From Planctomycetota bacterium (GTDB lineage Bacteria > Planctomycetota > JAJSAM01), in the NCBI GenBank assembly GCA_029932425.1, contig JAOZQC010000136.1, positions 428 through 7,853 of the forward strand: a stretch of 7,426 bases of DNA, written 5' to 3'. Numbering within the stretch: position 1 is the first letter of the stretch; every line of letters begins with the position of its first letter. A model generated the notes under the pieces. The model was not told where the DNA came from, searched no databases, and saw only the letters and a program-made list of their open reading frames with translations. A program made the position numbers and the translations under genes. Positions 1 through 5,865 of this stretch are shown piece after piece.

Positions 1-1684
1 ACGCAACGGCGCCCACCGGGGCCGGAGCATCCGCCTCGCCGGCGGCTCCCCCGGTTCCGAAGAGCAGGGCGTGCAGGCAGCGGGGGTTCCCGCGGCACTC
101 CTCGCCGCAAGGTTCCGGCTCGGGACAGGCCACGTCCCGGAGCGCCGCCCCCAGCGTGACGCGGAGGACGCTCCCCGGGTTCGGGCCGAACCGGATCTGG
201 GCCCGGGGCACCACGTCGAAGCGGAGGAGCCGGGGACGGAGCGGTTCCAGCAACGCGGCCGCCTCCGCCGTCCAGGAGGCTTCCCCGACGCTCGCCTCCG
301 CCGGGGGAGGCGCGGTGGGGGCGGCATGCGGTTCCCCCGCCATGGCGTCCCCCGGGATCCACACGAGTTCCTCCCCCCCGGGGCGCCGGTTTCCGGCGTC
401 CCACTTTTGGAGGAGGTAGACCCCGATGCGCCGCTCCCGCGGCACGGCGCCGTAGGCGGCGATCGCCACATGACGGGGGCCGGGCGTCAGGTCCACCACC
501 ACCTTCCGGCTTCCCATGCGTCTTGCGAACAGGCGCACGGCTTCCGCCGCGGCCTCGTGGAGGGGGGGGCGGAGGATCACGGCGTCGCCGCCCTCCGGAC
601 AGATCTCCCGGATCCGCCGGTAGGCGTCGGCGCAAGCCCGGTCCTTGCCCTCCGGGCGGCTCTCTTCCGTGCACAGCACGAGACAGGCGGCGGGACGGAT
701 CACCCGGGGAACGAACAGGGAGACCTCGGGGCTGCGGCTCAGCATGGTCACCAGGGGGAGCCCCCGGTAAGGAGCGCACCGGTCCGCCTCCTGGGCCTCC
801 ACCGCCCGGAGGAGGTCGTCGAGGAGGTCCTCCCGGTAGTAGGCCCGGGCGTCGGTGCGCCGGACCGGGAGGAGGCGGAGGAAGTGCCGGATACGTTCCT
901 CCAGGGGGCTTTCCCGTCCGGGCGGGATCTCCAGCGCCACCCGGAGAGGCTCCAGGGCGCCCCGGGGGTCCGTTCTCGGGTCGAGGGCCGCCACCTCCAT
1001 GTCCTGCAGGTCCGGGTCGCGGGCGATGACCCGGGCCCGGGCTTCGTCGGCGGGGGAAACATAGAACAGGCGGCAACCCAGGAAGCCGGCCTCGGCGAGC
1101 TTCTCCGGGAGGCCGGTGACGGCCGCCGGGCCCCTCTTGGGATCGAAGGCCGCGCTCGCCGAAACGTCCGGTCGCGGCGACCTGCCCTCGCGCGCGAGGA
1201 GAAGGCCCGCGGCCAGCAGGGCCCAGGCGGAGTCGGCGGCCAGGGGAAGTCCCGCGAGGTCGGCGCCCCGGTCGTCGAGGGTGAGTTCCAGGTGGAACCT
1301 TTCCTCTCCGAGAGCGGCCCGGATCCCTTCCGCGAGGGCCCGGAATGCCGGGGGAAGCCGGGAGTCGTCCGCGGGCGCCCGCGTCCAGCGCAGGGGCAGC
1401 GCGAAGGCCGGGCGCAGGATCCCCGGCCGGGGGTTCTTGGCCCAATGGAGGAGGGGCAGCATCGCGCTCCTCGAGGAGGCCCGTCTCAGGGCTTCCCGCG
1501 GCCGGATCGAGCTTCCCAGCCCTGCTTCCGCGGCCTTCAGGATGTGGTCCTCGAGCCACCAGGAGGCCAGGGCACCCAGGTCCCCGACGAGCTTCACGGC
1601 CTCCTCCGTATCCCCCGGGGCGATCGAGTCCGGCAACGCGGAGAACCGCTCCTCGGACCACGGCACCGGTCGCAGGCGGACCAT
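1..1684 (-). CDS. Lon-type protease - CARF sensor - Cas6-like RAMP fusion (C-terminus cut by window edge)
   Basis: Translated by hand from the ATG at 1684, the frame is open to the left edge: 561 residues with no stop. GGAGGA lies 9 bases upstream. Residues about 90-210 form a Lon (S16) protease domain. ADSAWALL carries S152 and TGLPEKLAEAG carries K195. The 43-residue Ser-to-Lys spacing equals that of E. coli Lon (S679/K722), and the stretch between aligns without gaps. No AAA+ ATPase domain precedes it. Residues about 320-445 form a CARF domain: PAACLVLCTEES (first strand and loop, T339) and KVVVDLTPGPRHVAIAAYG (the DxTxGx[K/R] ligand loop with T400, G402, R404, H405). An Ala/Pro linker (446-475) leads to a Cas6-type RAMP start: LRFDVVPRAQIRFGPNPG, GSVLRVTLGAALRD, and cysteines C520, C526, C530, C536 before ALLFGTG. 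Inferred role: a cyclic-oligoadenylate-activated protease. Whether the Cas6-like part processes crRNA cannot be judged, because it is incomplete here. Confidence 0.82.
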   Translation of the reverse strand, partial: MVRLRPVPWSEERFSALPDSIAPGDTEEAVKLVGDLGALASWWLEDHILKAAEAGLGSSIRPREALRRASSRSAMLPLLHWAKNPRPGILRPAFALPLRWTRAPADDSRLPPAFRALAEGIRAALGEERFHLELTLDDRGADLAGLPLAADSAWALLAAGLLLAREGRSPRPDVSASAAFDPKRGPAAVTGLPEKLAEAGFLGCRLFYVSPADEARARVIARDPDLQDMEVAALDPRTDPRGALEPLRVALEIPPGRESPLEERIRHFLRLLPVRRTDARAYYREDLLDDLLRAVEAQEADRCAPYRGLPLVTMLSRSPEVSLFVPRVIRPAACLVLCTEESRPEGKDRACADAYRRIREICPEGGDAVILRPPLHEAAAEAVRLFARRMGSRKVVVDLTPGPRHVAIAAYGAVPRERRIGVYLLQKWDAGNRRPGGEELVWIPGDAMAGEPHAAPTAPPPAEASVGEASWTAEAAALLEPLRPRLLRFDVVPRAQIRFGPNPGSVLRVTLGAALRDVACPEPEPCGEECRGNPRCLHALLFGTGGAAGEADAPAPVGAVA

Positions 1685-2736
1685 CAGTCCGCGTCCTCCA
1701 CGAAGGGCGCGCGCCAGCGCCAGGACACCCATTCCGGCAGTTCGGGGTGGCGCACTTCCAGCCCGCTCTCCGGCTCTTCTTCCGCCGCGCGTCGCAACGC
1801 GGCCTGGTGGAAAGAGGCTTCCCCCTGCTCCAGGGGGGCCTCGAGGCCGAAGAGGCGGACCCGCGCCGACCGGGGCCAATCGGGATCATGTCCCGGCGGC
1901 GCGTGAAGCTTCAAGGAGAGGCGGTGGCGTTCTTCCTCCCGGGGGGTTCGGGGAAGGAAGACGAGCCGGGCCTCCGCCCCGCCTTCGGGGGATTCCCAGA
2001 CGAAGACGCGGGGGAGGGGGCCGCCGGTGCCCGCGGCGGCCAGGGCTACGGGAGGAGGAAGGAGGGAGACGGAGCCTCGGAGCGAAAGGCCGGGCGGCGC
2101 GCCCGGGACCTCGAGGGCCTGGGCCACCGCGGCGTAGATGTCGGCGGTGGAGGCGAGGCGCTCTTCCTCCCGGTCCAGGTCTTCCCGGAACCGCGTGAGC
2201 CCATCGGCGGCCAGGGGACCCGCGTCCGCGAACACCTCGGGACGGGCCAAGACGCGCTCCACCGGCCCCTCCTCGATCTCCGCCAACCGCTCCTCCACAC
2301 GCTCCCGGAGCCCGGAGGGGAGGCCGGGCCGCTTCCCCATGCCCAGCAGGGCCAGCCGCCAGGAGTCCAGGAGCCGGAAGAGCCTGCCCGCCTCCTCGGC
2401 GAAGGCCGCTTCCCTTCTCGGATCACGGATCGTGCCGATCTCGCCCTCGAACGCGGAGACCAGCCGGGTGTAGTCCTCCAGCCAGCGTCCCGCGGAGACG
2501 AGATCCAGGGCGGCCTCGAAGGAGTCGGAAGGAGACCGGTCGATGGCCTCTTCGAGGGTGTCCCCCCAGGATCGGGATTCCGGGCTCTCCGGAAGGCGCC
2601 GGAGGGCCTCCCGGCAGGCGAGCAGATCCAGGAGATCCTGGGGGTCCCGGGGATCCTCGCGGAAGACGGAGAGGATCCCTTCCATCTCCTCGACGAGGTC
2701 CGCGGGAAGGTCGGGCGGGGAAGGCGTGCCGCTCAC
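1684..2736 (-). CDS. Unrecognised 350-residue helical/beta protein, candidate protease substrate
   Basis: The family is not recognised. The GTG at 2736 is chosen because it overlaps the preceding stop (GTGA) and has GGAGGAG 5 bases upstream. An ATG at 2775 has no ribosome site. Residues 1-208 are acidic and almost entirely helical, rich in Leu, Glu and Arg (for example LVEEMEGILSVFRED, RLFRLLDSWRLALLGMG, RFREDLDREEERLASTADIY). Residues 209-243 are an Ala/Gly/Pro/Leu-rich, probably flexible stretch containing PPPVALAAAGTGGP. Residues 244-350 look beta-rich (PRVFVWESP, EARLVFLPR, HRLSLKLHAP, ARVRLFGLEAPLEQGEASF) and end with WVSWRWRAPF. No membrane segment or signal is seen. Two domains joined by a flexible linker, encoded directly before a Lon-type protease, suggest a cleavable regulator comparable in role to CalpT or Csx30. 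That is an inference from context. The stop shares one base with the next start (TGATG). Confidence 0.78.
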   Translation of the reverse strand: MSGTPSPPDLPADLVEEMEGILSVFREDPRDPQDLLDLLACREALRRLPESPESRSWGDTLEEAIDRSPSDSFEAALDLVSAGRWLEDYTRLVSAFEGEIGTIRDPRREAAFAEEAGRLFRLLDSWRLALLGMGKRPGLPSGLRERVEERLAEIEEGPVERVLARPEVFADAGPLAADGLTRFREDLDREEERLASTADIYAAVAQALEVPGAPPGLSLRGSVSLLPPPVALAAAGTGGPLPRVFVWESPEGGAEARLVFLPRTPREEERHRLSLKLHAPPGHDPDWPRSARVRLFGLEAPLEQGEASFHQAALRRAAEEEPESGLEVRHPELPEWVSWRWRAPFVEDAD

Positions 2737-3470
2737 GAGGACTCCTCCGGGGGAGGCGGGACCAGGGTTTTCCATGTCTCGAAGTCTCTGCGGGCCTCCC
2801 GGAACCGCCGGACGGGGAGGAACCGTTCCCTCCCCGCCCTACTAGACGCGCGGAGGAACCGGCTCCTGACCTCCCCGGACGCGTGGCGGAAGATCCGGAA
2901 GCGGGCGAGGGCCTCCTTCCCCCGCTCTTCTTCCGACCAGGGGAGGAACGGCGCCCGGGCTCGAATCCGCCCTTCCCGGGGAAAGGGGTTGCGGGACCGC
3001 CCGGCCACCACCTCCTCCGCGTCGGACCCGGACGGTTCCGATCGCTCCTCGAGGGCCGAGGTGGCCCGCAGGCTGATGTAGGCGGACCGCAGGAGACCTC
3101 CCTCCCCCACCACCGTCAGAATGCCCTCCGGTCCGAGAAACAGCTCGTCGTCTCCCTCGCGGAAGGACCATCCCAGGTGGGCCGCGTGACCCACGGAACG
3201 TTCCACCGCGTCCATGAAGCGGCGCAGGAGTTCCCGCCCGTCCTCGTCCTTTCCTCCCGTCCTCCAGATCCTCCGACCCAGCCGGAAGCGGGACCCGTCC
3301 TCGGCCGCCCACGGGCGAACGGCGGGGAGGATCCACGTCCAGGCGCACATCTCGGGGGGAGTGAGAACGTGGTCGCAGAGGTGCCGGCAGGCCGCGATCC
3401 AGTCGGAGAAGCCGATCTCCATCCGGACGGAAGTGGGGGCCCGGAACCGGGGGAGGCAGGGACCGCTCAT
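2733..3470 (-). CDS. Unrecognised 245-residue protein coupled to the sigma factor
   Basis: I do not recognise the family. The ATG at 3470 overlaps the sigma stop (ATGA), so the two are probably made in step, as sigma/anti-sigma pairs often are. What can be seen: residues 20-50 include FSDWIAACRHLCDHVLTP and MCAWTWILPAVRPW, aromatic and Cys-containing. RLGRRIWRTGG (64-74) and a helix DGRELLRRFMDAVERS (78-92) follow. Next comes a beta-type stretch, LGPEGILTVVGEGG and LLRSAYISLR (112-135). The C-terminal third (165-235) is strongly basic, with many Arg, and ends in a PPPPEESS tail. There is no signal peptide or membrane segment, so it should be cytosolic. Candidate roles are a sigma inhibitor, a nucleic-acid-binding partner, or a toxin-like fold (CalpT of the CalpL system has a MazF-like part); none is shown by sequence. 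A longer reading from 3596 would run deep into the sigma gene. Confidence 0.75.
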   Translation of the reverse strand: MSGPCLPRFRAPTSVRMEIGFSDWIAACRHLCDHVLTPPEMCAWTWILPAVRPWAAEDGSRFRLGRRIWRTGGKDEDGRELLRRFMDAVERSVGHAAHLGWSFREGDDELFLGPEGILTVVGEGGLLRSAYISLRATSALEERSEPSGSDAEEVVAGRSRNPFPREGRIRARAPFLPWSEEERGKEALARFRIFRHASGEVRSRFLRASSRAGRERFLPVRRFREARRDFETWKTLVPPPPEESS

Positions 3471-4222
3471 GATCGCCGGCCTCGCCGCCGCGGTTTCCAG
3501 GTGGGAACGGTCTCGCGGACGACCGCTTCCCCGAATCGTTCCTCGGCCAGGGCCCGGCCGCGGTGTCTCCACTGCTGCCACGTGGTGATCGTGCACCCGA
3601 GCGCCTCCGCCACGTGCTGATCCGTGAAGCCGGCGGACGGGTCCGCATCCACCTTGCCCGCCAGGAGCCGCCAGGTCTCGCCGATGGTGGGAGTGCCGGC
3701 GCGGATGGCGCGCCGTTCCTCCGGTTCCTCCCAGGGGTAGTACAGCTCCGCGAGCCTCGAAGGCGGGGGAGGGGCATCTCCCGCCAGGACCAGCTCCGCC
3801 GCTCCTCTGAGGACCTTCAGCCGCTCGGAGAGGAGGAGGGCGGCACCGAGGTCGATCCCGCGGGGTCGCGGGCCCAGCGAGGCGAGGAGGCGGACCGCCT
3901 CAGGCTGGGGCTTCAGCCTCCCCGCCGGGATGTCCCCCGGCTCGCGGAGGTCCGGGGCGGGGGGGTCCCCCAGGGGCTGCGGCCCGGGAAGCCGGAAGGC
4001 GTCCCGGGCGCGCCGTCGCGTCAGATCGATCAGGTAGTGCTTCAGGGCGACGACGAGCTGAGGGAGGGAGTAGTCTCTTTCGGCGAGGAGGGAGCCCTTC
4101 TCCGCGAGAAGCCCCCCCACGGCGTCCTCCGCGGTCAGACCGAGCCGGTCCAGCCACGATCGCCATCGGGAGGCGACGCGGACGAGGAAGTCGTACCACT
4201 CGGTCCAGCGGTCTCTGTTCAA
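3467..4222 (-). CDS. ECF-like sigma factor associated with the CRISPR module
   Basis: This 251-residue protein resembles extracytoplasmic-function sigma factors. Residues 9-77 fit region 2: WYDFLVRVASRW, then LTAEDAVGGLLAE (29-41, like the conserved 'aEDlvQevf' of region 2.2), then LVVALKHYLIDLTRRRARD (56-74, like the 'wL-iarN-liD-RRr-R' promoter-melting helix). Residues 199-229 fit region 4: FTDQHVAEALGCTITTWQQW with RHRGRALAEERF, a helix-turn-helix ending in the usual basic 'RgR-L' segment. The roughly 120 residues between are Pro/Gly-rich and longer than the ordinary ECF linker. The C-terminus is basic (PRRRGRR). No ATG or GTG is available after the in-frame upstream stop, so initiation is at TTG (4222) or possibly CTG (4231), the latter better spaced from GGGGAGGG. 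A weak start would suit a regulator kept low. The stop overlaps the next start (ATGA). It is plausibly the transcriptional output of the module; the family assignment is by motif reading. Confidence 0.7.
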   Translation of the reverse strand: MNRDRWTEWYDFLVRVASRWRSWLDRLGLTAEDAVGGLLAEKGSLLAERDYSLPQLVVALKHYLIDLTRRRARDAFRLPGPQPLGDPPAPDLREPGDIPAGRLKPQPEAVRLLASLGPRPRGIDLGAALLLSERLKVLRGAAELVLAGDAPPPPSRLAELYYPWEEPEERRAIRAGTPTIGETWRLLAGKVDADPSAGFTDQHVAEALGCTITTWQQWRHRGRALAEERFGEAVVRETVPTWKPRRRGRRS

Positions 4223-4273
4223 CCCGGCCAGAGCACCCTCCCCGGCTTCTCATCCCGCGCGAGAAAGGCAGGC

Positions 4274-4290
4274 GGCCGGTACGACCGGCC
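4274..4290. promoter_or_regulatory. Palindrome GGCCGGT-ACG-ACCGGCC, possible operator or leader hairpin
   Basis: This is a perfect inverted repeat with 7-base arms (4274-4280 and 4284-4290) and a 3-base centre. It lies about 8 to 24 bases downstream of the transcription start predicted from the promoter at 4305-4333. That is a usual place for a repressor-binding site that blocks promoter escape. As RNA it would form a strong hairpin in the leader. Which of these applies, if either, cannot be told from sequence, and GC-rich DNA produces such repeats by chance fairly often. Confidence 0.4.
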
Positions 4291-4304
4291 ACCACCCACG
4301 CGGC

Positions 4305-4333
4305 ATGATAGTGAACCGAGGAGGGCCTGTCAC
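4305..4333 (-). promoter_or_regulatory. Near-consensus sigma70-type promoter for the accessory operon
   Basis: Reading the minus strand, GTGACA (4333-4328, 5 of 6 matches to TTGACA) is followed by exactly 17 bases and then TATCAT (4310-4305, 5 of 6 matches to TATAAT). This is an AT-rich island in a GC-rich gap. It points towards the sigma-factor gene and predicts transcription starting near 4298, giving a leader of about 75 bases. It implies that the accessory module can be transcribed independently of cmr by the housekeeping polymerase. The call is by motif match only. Confidence 0.6.
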
Positions 4334-4387
4334 CCCTGGCCGAAGTCCGAGGCCGAGGGCGGGCGGAACGAAGGACGGACGAAGGTC

Positions 4388-4411
4388 CCTCGCTTCGCGC
4401 GAGAAGCGAAG
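4388..4411 (-). terminator. Stem-loop after cmr6, possible terminator
   Basis: On the minus strand, about 85 bases past the cmr6 stop, a 9-pair stem (two G-T wobbles) with arms at 4411-4403 and 4396-4388 encloses a 6-base loop. The core is TCGCTTC paired with GAAGCGA. No run of T follows, only pyrimidine-rich sequence (CCTTCGTCCGTCCTTCG). It is therefore not a classical intrinsic terminator. It could be a transcript-stabilising 3' hairpin, or chance in GC-rich DNA. Position between the two operons is the main support. Confidence 0.3.
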
Positions 4412-4494
4412 AGTTCAGGCGCCGCCGCCGTTCGGGACAGGGAGGCGGAAGAATGGGCAGCCACGGAGCAGAGTCCGCCTGGGGACCCCGCTCG

Positions 4495-5865
4495 TTACTC
4501 GGTCTCTTCTTCTTCCCCGGCAGTGAGATCCGCCAGGTGCCGGCTCAGCTTCTTGACCGACTTCTTGTTCCCCGCCATGGCGCTCTTCCAGACCTCGGCC
4601 ACGCGTTGCGCGAGCTCCGGGCCCCCTTCCTGCCACGCTCGTGTCACGTGCTGCTTGGCGAGACCGAGATCTCCCGGTCTGGCCCGGGATTCTCGGGTGG
4701 CCATCCGGAGGATGGGATGTTCCTCCTCGGGGGGAGGCCCGGAGGCCTCGGAGGCCTTGGCCGTGGTCGCTCCCGCGGTGCCGGTCTCGGGCAGCCATCG
4801 GCACTGCACGTCCTTGAACCATCCGTAGCCCGCGGCCCTCTTCGCTCCGAGTCCCCAGGTTTCGAGGGCGTCCCGGACGGCCTGCACCACGGCCCCACGC
4901 AGGGCAGGGTCGCCCGCCGTTTCCGTCCCGGGCGCGCGCGGTGGTTCCAGGATGACATGGAAGGTCCAGGAGGTCCCGGTCTCCAGGGCGAGGAAGAATG
5001 TCGGTACGGGGTCCTCCGTGTCGGAAGGTGCGGGTTTCTCGCCGCGGTAGTACTTCCCGTAGTGGGGGGTCAGCACGTCCGCGACGACGCGGCACTCAGA
5101 CGGGAAGGCATCCAGAAACACCAGTCTCCCCCGGCGCATGGGATCGAGTTCTTTCAGCTCCGCCTTCTTCAGGACCCTCCGGTCCTTGATCGCGGAGCCG
5201 AAGAGCTCGCGCAAGGGCATCATCCCATCGGGGGACCTGCGGAGAAGGGGAACGATCGACTTCTTCTCATCCAGGTCATCGCATCCGGCCTCGGCCGCCA
5301 GGGTGCGGAGGAGGGCGGCCCTTACCGCCCCTTTCAAGCTGCTCCCGGGCAGACAGGGAACCCCATAGAGAGCATGAAAGCAGAAGCCGTTCTCGAGGGG
5401 ATGGGTGAGGGCGGTCTGCGCCACCAGGCGGTAGGCCTGCCTCGCCTCGATGCGAAGTACGCCGGTCCCTTTCTCTCGGGCGAGAGCCCGGGCCATCGCC
5501 TCTTGCCGGCGGGCCAGCTTCGCCAGCATCTCGCGCGGCCCGGTAACCTTGTTGACCGCATCGGCCAGCCCGATGAGGAGCTGGTGCTTTCCCGACTCCT
5601 TCTCCCCTTCCCTCCCCTTCTCCGACTTGATGCGGGGAAAGTAGCGGTTGAAGAGGAGACCCGGATTGTCGGGCGGCAACCGGGTCCTCTGAAACCACCC
5701 CGGCCGCCATTCACACGCTTCGGTGAGGCCGAGAGCGGATGCGGTCTCTCCCGGAAGCGGGATGCGGCTCGCGGCCGGCTCCTTGGGCTTCTTGCCCGTC
5801 CCGCGGGGCCCTCCAGCACCGCGGCGGGGCCTTCCCGGGTTCCTCCCTCCCGGCCGCGCCATCAT
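4495..5865 (-). CDS. cmr6: Cmr6, RAMP subunit with N- and C-terminal extensions
   Basis: This 456-residue Cas7-group protein caps the crRNA 3' end of the Cmr complex. The core is unmistakable: GVPCLPGSSLKGAVRAALL (168-186) with the RAMP glycine loop, FLDAFPSE (250-257), VVADVLTPHYGKYYRG (260-275), PVPTFFLALE (287-296), and WGLGAKRAAGYGWF (337-350), the Cmr6 Gly-Ala-Lys-x-Ala-Gly-Tyr-Gly signature. It is longer than typical Cmr6 proteins as I know them. Residues 1-30 form a basic, Gly/Pro/Arg-rich tail. Residues 360-456 are an added segment: a low-complexity linker and then charged helices ending in an acidic tail. The ATG at 5865 overlaps the cmr5 stop (ATGA). The next codon is also ATG (5862) and is better spaced from GGGGGAG, so either may be used. 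The TAA at 4495-4497 ends the cmr operon inside the window. Confidence 0.93.
   Translation of the reverse strand: MMARPGGRNPGRPRRGAGGPRGTGKKPKEPAASRIPLPGETASALGLTEACEWRPGWFQRTRLPPDNPGLLFNRYFPRIKSEKGREGEKESGKHQLLIGLADAVNKVTGPREMLAKLARRQEAMARALAREKGTGVLRIEARQAYRLVAQTALTHPLENGFCFHALYGVPCLPGSSLKGAVRAALLRTLAAEAGCDDLDEKKSIVPLLRRSPDGMMPLRELFGSAIKDRRVLKKAELKELDPMRRGRLVFLDAFPSECRVVADVLTPHYGKYYRGEKPAPSDTEDPVPTFFLALETGTSWTFHVILEPPRAPGTETAGDPALRGAVVQAVRDALETWGLGAKRAAGYGWFKDVQCRWLPETGTAGATTAKASEASGPPPEEEHPILRMATRESRARPGDLGLAKQHVTRAWQEGGPELAQRVAEVWKSAMAGNKKSVKKLSRHLADLTAGEEEETE

Larger units (their letters stand above)
4223..4494. other. Intergenic region between cmr operon and accessory operon
   Basis: This 272-base gap is the only real break between genes in the window. 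Besides the stem-loop, promoter and palindrome listed separately, it has short purine-rich direct repeats (CGAAGG twice around 4368-4386) and a GGGGAGGG (minus strand, 4243-4236) that may serve as ribosome-binding site for the next gene. I see no tRNA, CRISPR repeat or convincing small gene. The minus-strand frames into the sigma gene are closed by a TGA about ten codons before its start. Confidence 0.6.

Noticed and set aside
341..343. Internal ATG (M448) as the start of a separate cas6 gene
   Set aside because: No stop separates it from the CARF domain, the frame is the same, and an Ala/Pro linker follows, so a fusion is simpler. It stays possible if a base error exists in the C7 run nearby.
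748..1062. Minus-strand 104-residue frame
   Set aside because: It is an out-of-frame shadow within the protease-CARF gene, rich in Arg, Ser and Thr and without motifs. The true frame is continuous through it.
350..1684. SAVED domain, as in CalpL, instead of CARF
   Set aside because: The sensor part shows a single Rossmann unit with the CARF DxTxG ligand loop. I see no second CARF-like half as SAVED requires, though a diverged SAVED cannot be fully excluded without structure prediction.
71..1906. Long plus-strand open frames, such as 71-1906, 1345-3081, 3563-4828 and 4453-5931
   Set aside because: They lie antisense to well-supported minus-strand genes. Their products are low-complexity Arg/Gly/Pro-rich with no family motif, which is the usual effect of very high GC content.
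2737..2775. ATG at 2775 as the start of the 350-residue protein
   Set aside because: It has no ribosome-binding sequence and overlaps the previous gene by more than 40 bases. The GTG at 2736 has GGAGGAG at good spacing and a GTGA overlap.
4223..4494. CRISPR repeats in the intergenic gap
   Set aside because: Only short purine-rich repeats and palindromes occur. There is no 28-37 base repeat with regular spacers here or elsewhere in the window.
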